Part shown: one piece after another, positions 6,929 through 15,010 of the stretch
Position numbering within the stretch: position 1 is the stretch's first letter
Layout: the number at the start of each line of letters is the position of its first letter
Assembly (NCBI GenBank): GCA_963816775.1
Contig: CAWFLX010000040.1
Location: 1 to 64,000 of the forward strand
Direction of reading: 5' to 3'
DNA from: JAFAXD01 sp963816775
GTDB lineage: Bacteria > Pseudomonadota > Alphaproteobacteria > Rhizobiales > Xanthobacteraceae
Length of the DNA: 64,000 bases
Notes under the pieces: generated by a model
The model's input: only the letters and a program-made list of their open reading frames with translations
Databases searched by the model: none
Told to the model about the DNA's origin: nothing
Translations under genes and position numbers: made by a program

Positions 6929-7057
6929 ATGACGCTCGGCAATATGCGCGAGCTTGGCGTGCAGCGGTTGATCGCTTCGTGCTTGAACAATGCCTGCTGG
7001 CTGAACGGGAAGTTCCATCCGGTGCGAGGGTCACGGCCTGAGTTTCCACCGGGCTAA
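6929..7057 (+). pseudogene. 5' part of an MTLGNMR-family zinc-ribbon gene
   Basis: MTLGNMRELGVQRLIASCLN matches the family N-terminus and its first Cys region. The second Cys pair and the usual C-terminal part are missing; the frame ends within about 20 foreign residues. The codons just before the ATG (KHPAGPA) also match the segment preceding the copy at 9051, so the repeated unit starts upstream of the gene. Confidence 0.45.
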
Positions 7058-7133
7058 CGAACATTGTGACCCTTATGAAAATACCGTACCTTGCGGGCAG
7101 GGAGCGACAAATTAAACAGCAAGGAAACGCCTA

Positions 7134-7340
7134 ATGCGAAAGCTTGTGCTCGCTTCACTTTCCGCGATTGCCATCGGTCTTGCGTTCGCGCCTGGCGCGA
7201 TGGCCGCGCCCGCCAGCCCGGCCAATATTAGCGGGGCCGCTACCGCAAGTTCGCCTGTGGTCAAAGCTTGGTGGTACCGGCGCCATTATTGGGGATGGCG
7301 CCGGGGTTGGAGGCGCTGCAATCGGTGGCGTTGTTGGTAG
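7134..7340 (+). CDS. Small secreted Trp/Arg-rich protein
   Basis: This 68-residue protein has a clear Sec signal peptide (MRKLVLASLSAIAIGLAFAP, AMA-A cleavage). The mature tail is short and unusual, with alternating Trp, Arg, Tyr and Gly (WWYRRHYWGWRRGWRR). Such exported YR/WR-rich peptides recur in rhizobial genomes and have no known function. AAGGA lies before the ATG. A strong intrinsic terminator lies about 135 bases downstream at 7474-7507. An alternative overlapping frame (7144-7350) is Gly-rich but lacks a start signal. Confidence 0.6.
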   Translation: MRKLVLASLSAIAIGLAFAPGAMAAPASPANISGAATASSPVVKAWWYRRHYWGWRRGWRRCNRWRCW

Positions 7341-7473
7341 CCGAGCGTAGTCGCAGTGAGCGTCACGCATCTCTGCAAGTCAGGCATCCGTTAATTGCTT
7401 CTAGCTGCTGAATGGTTTGCGACTTAGGCTTGAGGCCTGACTTTTCCCAACAGGAGTCAGTGCCTTGCTTTTG

Positions 7474-7507
7474 TGGCCCCGTTATTCACACGGGGCCATT
7501 CCTTTTT
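7474..7507 (+). terminator. Rho-independent terminator
   Basis: TGGCCCCG and CGGGGCCA form a perfect 8-base-pair stem with a 9-base loop, followed by TTCCTTTTT. It would end transcription from the secreted-protein gene at 7134. The 400 bases from 7341 to 7740 hold nothing else that I can support. Confidence 0.75.
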
Positions 7508-7740
7508 ACGCCACCTCGGCGGTAGCCTTGCTTATGGGACCGAACCGCCGAGCGCAGGGAACGCGAGCGAGCCGCGCGTCTTCGGGGAACTGAGCACGGG
7601 TTGTCGGATTCATCTTGCATGGGCGCCAACAACAGCAGAGCGGAGTCTCAAGGGAGGAATGTCGTCTGATGGCCGATCCCAAGCCAAGGCGGATTCTCCT
7701 TTCGCCGCGGAGGCCAAGCATGAGGCGCCGTAACGCCGCC

Positions 7741-7941
7741 ATGGCCGAGCTCAGAACCCAACCCCTGCAGGTCATCCTGACCGCAGATGAACTCGCCGCT
7801 ATAGAGGAATTTCGATTCCAGGCTCGAATGCCGAGCCGATCGGCTGCGGTTCGAGAACTTCTAAGACGGGGGCTGGCTCGTGCGTCTGGTGCCCGCAGTG
7901 CTCGACCAATGGGGCCCCGTTCGCGAAGCTTGAAATGTTGA
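7741..7941 (+). CDS. Ribbon-helix-helix DNA-binding protein with altered tail
   Basis: Residues 5-45 (QPLQVILTADELAAIEEFRF ... SRSAAVRELLRRGLA) match a ribbon-helix-helix domain: one beta strand followed by two helices, as in Arc/MetJ-type regulators and many antitoxins. No toxin-like partner is adjacent. The last residues (RSRSLKC) come from reading the dispersed 44-base repeat at 7915-7958 in a different frame from its coding frame, so the C-terminus has probably been replaced. ATGs at 7669 and 7720 are alternative starts. Confidence 0.5.
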   Translation: MAELRTQPLQVILTADELAAIEEFRFQARMPSRSAAVRELLRRGLARASGARSARPMGPRSRSLKC

Positions 7942-7958
7942 CGGCCGAGCGGCCGTGA
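7915..7958 (+). repeat. 44-base gene-end repeat (partner 18,754-18,797)
   Basis: In one frame it encodes PFAKLEMLTAERP and stops; the partner encodes PLAKLEMLTAERP. Three base differences are seen, two of them silent, which suggests it once was the end of a translated gene. It includes the hairpin ACGGCCGAGCGGCCGT. Confidence 0.6.
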
Positions 7959-7999
7959 GCGATGCGAACGTGCTAGCCCAGCCCGTCGTTTCGGGAGGG

Positions 8000-8060
8000 A
8001 TGGCCATGAAGCGGCGCGCGTTCATCGCAGCTCTTGGCGGCGTGGCCGCTTGCCGCGCGA
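8000..8060 (+). pseudogene. Tat-signal N-terminal fragment of an ABC_sub_bind gene
   Basis: GGGAGGG precedes an ATG and the sequence reads MAMKRRAFIAALGG, the twin-Arg start of substrate-binding proteins such as the intact one at 13,863. The match ends after about 20 codons. The same leader occurs at 10,166, 13,510 and 16,903. Confidence 0.5.
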
Positions 8061-8074
8061 ACAATATCTGTCGG

Positions 8075-8884
8075 TCAGCGCCACCAATCGAGCTTGTAGT
8101 TTAGGCCTAGGCGGACGACGTTAGCGTCGAAGTTCCCGAAAGTGTGAGTGGTGAACGTCCCGGCAGGTGCGACACCACCTGCATTCACGGTCCCGCTCGT
8201 CCCACTGGTGAACTTGTAGTAAAGATATTCCGCGCGAACCGACCAGTTCGGATTTATCAGCCACTCGTAACCTGCACCGATCGTCCAGCCCGATTTCGTT
8301 GAGGTTGACGAGAACACGAAGTCGTTGGCCGGGCCGCCCGCGTTGAAATCAACACTCGCCCAAGCACCACCACCCGTTACGTAGATCATTCCGGGCCCCC
8401 AGGCATAGCCGAGACGGCCGCGAATGGTGGCGAGCCAGTTGACGTTGGCGTAAAACGACGCAGTGGTCCCGGGGGGACCGCCGCCGCCGGCCAAAATGGT
8501 CTCACCGACATTATTCAACTTGTTGATATTTGAACCGTCGAAGTCACCCTCGACGCCCCACACCCAACTGCCAGTCTGCCAGTTGTACCCCAACTGCCCG
8601 CCGAACACGGCCCCCGTTGCGTTCAGATTGCTGGCGGCGGGCGATATAGCCACCCCTCCTCCGGTTGGATCAGAGAACGTCGAGGACGCATTGAAGTTCG
8701 ATGCCCAGCCCCAGCCGCCGTTGGCGCCGACATAGAGTCCGGTCCACGTCGGAGCCACGACCACCGGAGCTTGATAGACCGGGGCAGCCCGTACCGGCAG
8801 ATCCGCTGCCAGGGCCCCACGAGCAAACCCAACACCCATGATCACGGTGGAAATTACAGCAATTCGGTTCACGGCAGCCCCCAT
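8075..8884 (-). CDS. Outer-membrane beta-barrel protein (Omp25/31-like)
   Basis: This 269-residue protein has a signal peptide ending ARGALAADLPVRAAP, then WTGLYVGANGGWGWA, the typical first strand of the small porin-like barrels of rhizobia. Alternating hydrophobic strands continue to the last strand, VRLGLNYKLDWW, close to an aromatic terminal residue needed for BAM recognition. These eight-stranded barrels belong to the OMP_b-brl/Omp25 group, often abundant and structural. It is a paralogue of the neighbouring 9217-9990 gene on the same strand. Start taken as the first ATG. Confidence 0.85.
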   Translation of the reverse strand: MGAAVNRIAVISTVIMGVGFARGALAADLPVRAAPVYQAPVVVAPTWTGLYVGANGGWGWASNFNASSTFSDPTGGGVAISPAASNLNATGAVFGGQLGYNWQTGSWVWGVEGDFDGSNINKLNNVGETILAGGGGPPGTTASFYANVNWLATIRGRLGYAWGPGMIYVTGGGAWASVDFNAGGPANDFVFSSTSTKSGWTIGAGYEWLINPNWSVRAEYLYYKFTSGTSGTVNAGGVAPAGTFTTHTFGNFDANVVRLGLNYKLDWWR

Positions 8885-9013
8885 CCCCTAGGGTTGGGCT
8901 CTTGTAATTATGATTCATCACCCAAGCATCTGAAAAAGGCCGGCCATTTGGATAATTCAGCTAGATGTTGTTTGTGCGTGACACTGTCAGAGGGGATTCA
9001 ACTAAAGTGCCGC

Positions 9014-9080
9014 AATGGCCACCAGACCCAAGCACCCGCCCGGTCCCGCAATGACGCTCGGCAATATGCGCGTTGCCCTT
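9014..9080 (+). pseudogene. N-terminal fragment of an MTLGNMR-family gene
   Basis: The frame reads MATRPKHPPGPAMTLGNMR and then departs from the family into Pro-rich residues. The KHPPGPA segment before MTLGNMR is also seen at 6907-6928, showing that the duplicated unit begins upstream of the usual start. Confidence 0.4.
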
Positions 9081-9142
9081 CGGCAAATGTCTCCGCCCAT
9101 AAAGGTCGGCTCCACGCCGCCGCCGCCGCCACATAAGCAAAT

Positions 9143-9166
9143 GGGCCACACCAGGCGGTGTGGCCC
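9143..9166 (-). terminator. Hairpin terminator for the barrel gene at 9217-9990
   Basis: GGGCCACACC and GGTGTGGCCC form a perfect 10-base-pair stem with a 4-base loop. Read on the minus strand it lies about 50 bases past the stop of the porin gene and is followed by ATTTGCTTAT, a weak T tract. Confidence 0.55.
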
Positions 9167-9216
9167 GTCGCTTCGTCGCTATCGCTGTCGCTAACGGGCG
9201 TTAGGGTCCGCGAAGC

Positions 9217-9990
9217 TCAGAACTTGTAACTACCGGCGACTCGGAAAACCTGAATGTTCTCTTTGCCCCAATTGACGGCGACTGGCAGCGGGGCCGCAAT
9301 CGGGAAAGCGACGGCGCTTAAGTTGTTGCTGCTATCAATCCCGTAATACAGGTACTCCGCCCTCAACAGGATGTTAGGGGTGGCCATCCACTCCGCACCG
9401 CCACCTATCACCCATCCGCTCTTGGTGGTCGTCTGTGAAGGCGCGGCCAGATTGAGAGGCGGTGTGGTTACAAAGGTCGCGTTATATTCGATGTTAGCCC
9501 ATGCGCCACCACCGGTGATGTAAAGCATCGTGTTGTTGAACCAACCCGTGAACCCGAGCTTAGCACGAGCGCTTGCCAACCACTGAGTGTTGGCATTAAG
9601 CGTCGCCGAGCTCCCGGGGCCAGCCGGTAGACCATTTGGCCCTAACGCCGGGGCTCCTCCTCGTTGGTCAGAGAGTGAGGCCCATGAGAAATCGCCTTCA
9701 ACACCGACAACCCACACGGGTGCAAACTGCCAATTATAACCGGCCTGAATGCCGCCAACCGCACCCAGCGCGGAGCCACCGGGAAAGCTGCCGGATGCGA
9801 GAAGGCCGTTCGGATCGTTGATCGATCCGGAAGAGATCTCCTCCCACGCGGCACCAGCATGGACACCGATGTAGAAGCCAGTCCAACTCGGGTAGGCGAC
9901 CGGTACGGGCGCCGGGGCGATGGCTAGGTCGGCCGCAAATGCAGGGACGCTGAACAACAGCGCCACGCCCGCCAAAAAAAGCTTCTGCAT
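9217..9990 (-). CDS. Outer-membrane beta-barrel protein (Omp25/31-like)
   Basis: From the ATG at 9990 the product is 257 residues with a signal peptide (MQKLFLAGVALLFSVPAFAA) and a mature start DLAIAPAPVPVAYPSWTGFY. The barrel ends FRVAGSYKF, with the C-terminal Phe typical of BAM substrates. YLYYGIDSS and TTKSGWVIGGGAEW correspond to conserved strands also seen in the 8075 paralogue. GGGGG lies just upstream of the chosen start; a longer frame to 10,041 would hide the signal peptide. The two barrels share orientation but are separated by hairpin and repeat debris. Confidence 0.85.
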   Translation of the reverse strand: MQKLFLAGVALLFSVPAFAADLAIAPAPVPVAYPSWTGFYIGVHAGAAWEEISSGSINDPNGLLASGSFPGGSALGAVGGIQAGYNWQFAPVWVVGVEGDFSWASLSDQRGGAPALGPNGLPAGPGSSATLNANTQWLASARAKLGFTGWFNNTMLYITGGGAWANIEYNATFVTTPPLNLAAPSQTTTKSGWVIGGGAEWMATPNILLRAEYLYYGIDSSNNLSAVAFPIAAPLPVAVNWGKENIQVFRVAGSYKF

Positions 9991-10130
9991 CAGTACCCCC
10001 CGGTTTGACTGACCCGTTTTGTTGTTATCAGGTTTGGGCATTGCGGTGGTTGTAACCGCGCATCACCGCGTGCCTCTCCAAGTTTAACGTTAATATTTGC
10101 TACAGTCGTTCAATGGCTCCTATGAAGCGC

Positions 10131-10169
10131 GCGTCCCTACTTGCCCGCGCCGACGAAGTGATCGAGTGA
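10131..10169 (+). pseudogene. C-terminal tail fragment of an ABC_sub_bind gene
   Basis: The last codons read ASLLARADEVIE and stop, identical in sense to the end of the intact gene at 13,863-14,852. The stop TGA overlaps the GTG of a second fragment at 10,166, echoing the ATGA overlap between 13,842 and 13,839. Confidence 0.5.
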
Positions 10170-10297
10170 AACGGCGCGCGTTCATTGCTGGACTCGGCAA
10201 CGCGGCGCGACGTACAAGCGCGCGTGGCGAGCTAGGAAGAAAAAGGAGGTCCAAGCGCAAATGGCTAGGAGCGCAGGGAATCATCTCGGCGATCTGA
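10166..10297 (+). pseudogene. Tat-signal N-terminal fragment joined to a dispersed repeat
   Basis: GTG opens MKRRAFIAGLGNAARR, the twin-Arg start of the ABC_sub_bind family. It then runs through the repeat at 10,239-10,275 (KKRRSKRKW) and stops. No binding domain follows. Confidence 0.45.
10239..10275 (+). repeat. Dispersed repeat, copy 2 (partner at 3299-3336)
   Basis: This matches 3299-3336 with one inserted or deleted base and one substitution. It sits exactly at the 5' break of the arylsulfatase remnant. Confidence 0.6.
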
Positions 10298-11489
10298 ACA
10301 AGTTCTTGCCGACGCTACACGGCTTCGATGAATTCTACGGGTATCTCTATCATTTGGACGCAATGGAGGACCCCTGCCATCGCAACTATCCGCAGACACT
10401 CAAGACTTCCGTGGGTCCGCGCAACATGGTCCATAGTTGGGCAACCGACGTCGACGATGCCACGGTTCAACCGCGCTGGGGGAAGATCGGAAAACAGCGT
10501 ATCGAAGATGCGGGCGAACTTTGCCCGAAGCGCATGGAGACAGTTGACGACGAAATACTCGCAACCGCGCTCAAGTTTCTCGACAAGGCAAGACAGGATG
10601 GCAAGCCTTTCTTCCTCTGGCTTAATCCGACTCGCATGCACGTCGTCACGCATTTATCGGAGAAATACGAGGCGATGCGCACGCCGGAGAACGGCTGGTC
10701 CATCGAGGAAGCCGGCATGGCGCAACTCGACGATATCGTCGGTTCGGTGATGAAGTACCTGAAGGACAATGGGCTTGAGAACAACACCATCCTCGCCTTT
10801 TCCACCGACAACGGCGCGGAGAACTTCACTTGGCCCGATGGCGGCCAAACCCCCTTCGCCGGAGGCAAGGGAACTGGGCTAGAAGGCGGCTTCCGCGTAC
10901 CGATGATCATCCGCTGGCCTGGCAGGATCCCGCGGGCAAGGTGGAGAACGCAATCATCTCAGGGCTCGACTGGTTTCCGACCTTCGTTGCTGCGGCGGGC
11001 ACCCCGAACATCGTCGACGAACTCAAGAACGGCAAGCAACTTGGTGATCGGACTTACAAAGTGCACTTGGACGGCTACAACCAGACGGACCTCATCACTG
11101 GCAAAGGCCCTTCAAAGCGCAATGAGATTTGGTACTTCACGGAGGGCACGCTCTCCGCTGCGCGTATCGGCGACTACAAATACTGATTCACGGATCAGCC
11201 CAATGGCTGGCTTGGCAGCACGGTAAAGGTCGATTGGCCGATCTTGACCAATCTGAGGCTCGACCCATATGAGCGCACCGGTATTACGGTGAATATTCAG
11301 GGCGGTTCGATAAGCAACTATAACTGGTTTGCATACGAATTCTGGCGTTTTGTTTTTGTGCAACAAGAAGTTGGGAAACTCGCTCAAACTGCGATTGAGT
11401 TTCCGCCGATGCAAAAGGGCGCGAGCTTCAACCTGGAAGCTGTCAAGGAGCAGATTGACAAGGCCATGCAATCGCAGGCGGGCAAATAA
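10261..11489 (+). pseudogene. Arylsulfatase, three times broken
   Basis: The protein fragments align with one arylsulfatase (alkaline-phosphatase superfamily). Homology begins at GNHLGDLNKFLPTLHGFDEF, so the N-terminal part with the CxPSR formylglycine site and first metal ligands is lost. Reading frame 1 continues to FRVPMIIRWPG (about 10,925) and then the match moves to another frame (PAGKVENAIISGLDWFPTF), indicating loss of one base. At 11,184-11,186 a TGA replaces what is probably a CGA Arg codon (GDYKY-stop-FTDQPNGW). The same frame resumes to KAMQSQAGK at 11,489. Metal-site residues in AFSTDNGAEN are still visible. Non-functional. Confidence 0.8.
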
Positions 11490-11522
11490 CGCGATCCCGC
11501 GCGGGCGTCCTACGAGGCGCCC

Positions 11523-11660
11523 GTGCTGTTGTCCGCGCCTGTCGCCATCACCGTGGAGGCGATCGAGACACTGGTTGCGATGCTGGGGGCGGAGAGCGAG
11601 CGCACCCGGGTGGCTGCGGCGGAGGCGTTGTTGAGTAGAGGCTGGGGGACTCCAACAGCG
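11523..11660 (+). pseudogene. Short helical-repeat fragment
   Basis: TVEAIETLVAMLGAESERTR and AAAEALLSRGWG resemble a small helical protein of rhizobial genomes (EALxxLVxxAxxxxxxARVxAAxALLDRGWG), sometimes annotated near phage genes. The frame runs into unrelated residues and into the next fragment. No start is evident. Confidence 0.35.
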
Positions 11661-11682
11661 CACGTCGGACTTCCGCAGCGCT

Positions 11683-11964
11683 ATGATTGCTGCGTTAGCT
11701 GCCAAGCATCGGATTCCGGCCATATACCCCGCTCGACGTTTTGCTGACGATGGCGGCCTGGTCGCTTACGGCCCAGACCTTTACGACCAAATATTTTCAG
11801 CGGCGTCCTATGTTGATCGCGTTCTCAAAGGTGAGAAACCCGGCGATCTTCCTATTCAACAACCAACGAAATACACGCTCGTTATAAATCTTAGGGCTGC
11901 CAAGGCTCTTGACCTCAACATCCCACCATCGCTCCTCGCCCGCGCCGACGAGGTGATCGAATAG
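11683..11964 (+). pseudogene. C-terminal third of an ABC_sub_bind substrate-binding protein
   Basis: This matches the end of the intact gene at 13,863-14,852: IPAIYPARRFADDGGLVAYG, then LYDQIFSAASYVDRVLKGEK, PGDLPIQQPTKYTLVINLRA and a terminal LLARADEVIE. The N-terminal two thirds including the Tat signal are missing. About 110 bases after the stop remain alignable with those after 14,852, so the duplicated block extends past the gene. Confidence 0.7.
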
Positions 11965-12075
11965 CGGCGATAATTGCTGCAGTGCATGAGTTTGCTTCTG
12001 GCACAACTCGGACCTTCCGCAATGTCCGCTATTTGGTCGCTGTCGGGTGCAACGCGGACTTTGAGCAAGCCGCAT
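11965..12075 (+). repeat. Repeated 3' flank of ABC_sub_bind genes (partner 14,853-14,965)
   Basis: TTGCTGCAGTGCATGAGTTT and the following segments to GAGCAAGCCGC align base by base with the DNA after 14,852. It includes one degenerate TGTCCGCT...GCGGAC hairpin (about 12,020-12,062). Confidence 0.65.
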
Positions 12076-12326
12076 CGGTGATTGTCCTGTGTGCGAGGCA
12101 AGGCGCTTCGCTAAGGCGGCGGCGCAGCGGCGCGCCCGTCTCCGCCGCGCCGTCACGCGACGGGCACGACCGCTTTCGGAGATAAAGCCGCTGCGCGCGC
12201 AGCAAGTTGGCGGCGTGTGACTTCCGAGCAATCCCGCTGTACGGTATCGTCCGTGCCGTTCTAGTGTTCAAACGGCGAATGCCGGGTGAATGGCCACCCA
12301 AGGCCGGGCTTCGAGGGAGGATATTC

Positions 12327-13274
12327 ATGCGCCGATATTTCGGTGTTGTAGTCGCTTGTTTGCCACTCATATTCGTCGGCACATCCGCGCGCGCGGAGAA
12401 TATGCCACCAGACATAGCGCAAAAGCTTGTCGCTATAGGCCGTGTGATTGCGGTGCCGCAGACCAACGCCATTTACGCGCCGCTGCATCAGTTGGAGCCC
12501 TGGCCGGGCGTGAAAGTAGTCCGCGACATCAAATATGGCCCAGCGGAGCGCAACCTGTTTGATGTGTTTAGTGCAGAGAATGTCGGTGGTATGCGGCCAG
12601 TTCTGATTTATGTCCACGGCGGCGGATTCAATCGCGGCAACAAGAATACTGCTGGCAGCCCGTTTAACGACAATGTGCCCCTCTGGGCCGCGCGCAACGG
12701 CATGGTTGGGGTCAACATGACCTATAGGCTCGCGCCGCAGTCCACTTGGCCTAGCGGGCCACAAGATACGGCGGCGGCGGTGAGTTGGGTGCGCGCCAAT
12801 ATTGCAAGCTACGGCGGCGATCCATCCCGCGTCTTTCTGATGGGATCCTCGGCCGGCGCGAACCACGTGGCGTCCTACGTAGCATTCCCCGAATTCCATG
12901 CTGCGCCTGGTAGCGGGCTTGCCGGCGCCATCCTGCTGTCCGGTTCGCCATTCGATCTAACCGTGTTCGACATGGAACCCTATAAGCCCTACTTCGGCGA
13001 AGATGCGTCGAAATACGCTCAGATTTCCCCGACGCCCGGTCTGCTCAAAACTTCAGTCCCGCTGATGGTGGTTTGGGCCGGACTAGACCCGCCTGGCATC
13101 GCACAGGAATCCATCAACCTCGAAGCCGCGCTCTGCAAAATTCAGCGCTGCCCAACCAAAGCCTTCCTCGAGACACACAGCCACCTTTCCGAGAACAACG
13201 CCATCGGCACCAAAGACACCGAACTGACAGATCAGTTGCTTGCATTCATGAAAGTCAGCAAGCCGACAAATTGA
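12327..13274 (+). CDS. Secreted alpha/beta-hydrolase (esterase, HSL-like)
   Basis: The start at 12,327 has GGGAGG at good spacing and gives a signal peptide (MRRYFGVVVACLPLIFVGTS, cleavage after SARA). The mature enzyme has the oxyanion-hole motif YVHGGGFN and the nucleophile elbow VFLMGSSAGANH; a likely Asp (WAGLDPPG) and His (THSHLSE) follow. Length of 315 residues fits carboxylesterases of the HSL/kynurenine-formamidase type acting outside the cytoplasm on ester or formamide substrates; the real substrate is unknown. A longer frame begins at 12,207 but lacks a signal. Debris of ABC_sub_bind genes flanks it on both sides. Confidence 0.85.
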   Translation: MRRYFGVVVACLPLIFVGTSARAENMPPDIAQKLVAIGRVIAVPQTNAIYAPLHQLEPWPGVKVVRDIKYGPAERNLFDVFSAENVGGMRPVLIYVHGGGFNRGNKNTAGSPFNDNVPLWAARNGMVGVNMTYRLAPQSTWPSGPQDTAAAVSWVRANIASYGGDPSRVFLMGSSAGANHVASYVAFPEFHAAPGSGLAGAILLSGSPFDLTVFDMEPYKPYFGEDASKYAQISPTPGLLKTSVPLMVVWAGLDPPGIAQESINLEAALCKIQRCPTKAFLETHSHLSENNAIGTKDTELTDQLLAFMKVSKPTN

Positions 13275-13305
13275 CGGCGGCTTTGTTCAATGCGCACTTT
13301 ACGCG

Positions 13306-13356
13306 CTGCGGCTATGGCCTGTGCTCCTCGCACCCGCCGATGCGATAATCGAATAG
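13306..13356 (+). pseudogene. C-terminal tail fragment of an ABC_sub_bind gene
   Basis: The frame LRLWPVLLAPADAIIE ends in a stop and corresponds to ALLARADEVIE of the intact gene, with several substitutions. The following GACGTTATTTGTTGCAGCG matches the repeated 3' flank. A degenerate TGTCCG-type hairpin arm lies at about 13,403-13,430. Confidence 0.4.
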
Positions 13357-13509
13357 AGACGTTATTTGTTGCAGCGCGGGAGGCGGCTATTGTACTGAGC
13401 TTTTCCGCTTTTGACCCATCTCGGACATTAGCAGCCAAATTTTGCTGTGATGCACCAGCGTCATTCCACGTTGTGGTAAGGTCCGGCCGCAGGCCTAAGA
13501 GGAGAGCCC

Positions 13510-13842
13510 GTGAGGCGGCGCGCGTTCATGGCGGCTCTCGGCGGCGCGGCGGTGGCATGGCCGCGCGTGGCGCGCGCGCTTGAGGCCCGGCTACCGACCG
13601 TGTGCGAATGGGCGGATATGGCGCGCGCGGGCGGTCTGATCGGTTTCGGCCCGGACCGCACCGCGTTGCGCCGGCGCATGGCCGCTCAGATTGCCCAGAT
13701 ATTTCGCGGCGCCGCGCCAGGCGATGTCGCGATCGAGCTGCCCACGGTGTTCGAACTCGCCCTCAATCAGAAGATCGCCAGATCGCTTGACCTCAGCATC
13801 CCATTGGCGGTGCTGATCAGTGCCAGCGAGGTGATCGAATGA
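13510..13842 (+). CDS. Short ABC_sub_bind paralogue lacking most of the binding domain
   Basis: This 110-residue protein joins a twin-Arg-like leader (MRRRAFMAALGGAAVAWPRV) directly to the terminal segment of the substrate-binding family (GGLIGFGPDR ... PGDVAIELPTVFELALNQKI ... SASEVIE). The two periplasmic lobes are absent, so it cannot bind ligand in the normal way. Similar short proteins seem to occur repeatedly in related genomes, so it may be a stable small family instead of a mere deletion. Its stop overlaps an ATG at 13,839 leading to the full-length paralogue. Starts with GTG; GAGG upstream. Confidence 0.5.
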   Translation: MRRRAFMAALGGAAVAWPRVARALEARLPTVCEWADMARAGGLIGFGPDRTALRRRMAAQIAQIFRGAAPGDVAIELPTVFELALNQKIARSLDLSIPLAVLISASEVIE

Positions 13843-13862
13843 TGTCGCCTATCGGCACCTTC

Positions 13863-14852
13863 ATGCGTCGCCGTGATTTCATGACTCTGGTGGTCGGAGC
13901 TTCGGCTGTGGCGTGTCCGTTCGCCGCCCACGCCCAGCAAGCGACCAAGATTGCGAGAATTGGCTACCTTGCGAGCAACCTTGCAAACCAGGGCCCGCTC
14001 GAAGCTTTCCGTCAAGGACTACGTGACCTCGGTTACGTCGAGGGACGTAACGTCATGATCGAATATCGGGATGCCCAAGGCAAGCTCGAGCCGCTTCAGG
14101 CCCTTGCGGCCGAGCTGGTTGCGCTCAAGGTGGATGTCATTGTGGCCTCGAGCACGGCTGCGGCTCTGGCCGCCAAGCAAGCGACCACGGTTGTTCCTAT
14201 CGTCTTCGGCGCGGTTCCCGGTCCCGTTGCGAGCGGGTTGGTCGCAAGCCTTGCGCGACCGGGTGGCAATGTCACGGGGCTGTCCAATCTCAACGCGGAC
14301 CTCGTCGGCAAGTGCCTGGAATATCTCACGCAGGCCGTTCCGGGGGTTAGTCGGGTTGCGGTCCTCTGGCAGCGAGGTGCCTTCGGGGAGCGCACAGAAC
14401 AGGAGATGCTGAAAGCATCGGAAGTCGCCGCACGAGCGCTTGGGATCCAGCTTCACTTCGTCGAGGCGCGAGGACCCGCCGACATCGACAAAGCCTTCGC
14501 GGAAATCGTCGGTGCGCGTGCAGATGCGGTGACAGTGCTCGTAAGCGGAATGCTGCTCGGTGAGCGAAAACACCTCGTAGATTTCGCTGCCAAGAACCGG
14601 CTGCCGGTCGTCTACACATTTAGGGAGCTTGTCGATGCCGGTGGCCTGATGTCTTATGGACCGGGCTTGGTTGATCTTTTTCGGCGCGCCGCCAGCTACG
14701 TGGATAAAATACTCAAGGGTACCAAGCCCGCCGATCTGCCCGTCGAGCAGCCGACCAAATTCGAGCTGGTGATCAACCTCAAGACCGCGAAGGCGCTCGG
14801 CCTCACCATTCCGCCTGCGCTGCTCGCGCGCGCCGACGAAGTGATAGAATAG
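13863..14852 (+). CDS. ABC transporter substrate-binding protein (ABC_sub_bind family)
   Basis: This 329-residue periplasmic binding protein starts with a twin-Arg-like signal (MRRRDFMTLVVGASAVACPF). ARIGYLASNLANQGPLEAFR opens lobe 1, VDVIVASSTAAALAAKQATT and the GAVPGPVASGLVASLARPGG region are typical of the TrpX/DUF534-type family, and GGLMSYGPGLVDLFRRAASY with LLARADEVIE closes it. No permease or ATPase gene is nearby; orphan paralogues of this family are numerous in rhizobia. It is coupled to the short paralogue by an overlap at 13,839-13,842; the ATG at 13,863 gives the better signal peptide. It is the only intact member in a field of fragments. Confidence 0.85.
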   Translation: MRRRDFMTLVVGASAVACPFAAHAQQATKIARIGYLASNLANQGPLEAFRQGLRDLGYVEGRNVMIEYRDAQGKLEPLQALAAELVALKVDVIVASSTAAALAAKQATTVVPIVFGAVPGPVASGLVASLARPGGNVTGLSNLNADLVGKCLEYLTQAVPGVSRVAVLWQRGAFGERTEQEMLKASEVAARALGIQLHFVEARGPADIDKAFAEIVGARADAVTVLVSGMLLGERKHLVDFAAKNRLPVVYTFRELVDAGGLMSYGPGLVDLFRRAASYVDKILKGTKPADLPVEQPTKFELVINLKTAKALGLTIPPALLARADEVIE

Positions 14853-14965
14853 CGACGCTGTTTGCTGCGGTGCATGAGTTCGAAGATGGCACAAACCGGA
14901 CTTCAAACGATGTCCGCTTTTTTGCCGCTGTTGGGTGCAAAGCGGACATTGAGGAAGCCGCGAAG
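14853..14965 (+). repeat. Repeated 3' flank of ABC_sub_bind genes (partner 11,965-12,075)
   Basis: This aligns with 11,965-12,075. It contains a TGTCCGCTTTT...AAAGCGGACA hairpin at about 14,910-14,948. Minus-strand translations of such copies give MSALHPTAAKK-like spurious ORFs. Confidence 0.65.
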
Positions 14966-15010
14966 ATGCTCGATTTATGAGTACTCGCCCTAACCATTTT
15001 TAGGTGCCCA

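Noticed and set aside
7144..7350. Gly-rich frame overlapping the secreted Trp/Arg-rich protein
   Set aside because: The tail GTGAIIGDGAGVGGAAIGGV looks like a glycine zipper, but there is no signal peptide or binding site, while the other frame has both.
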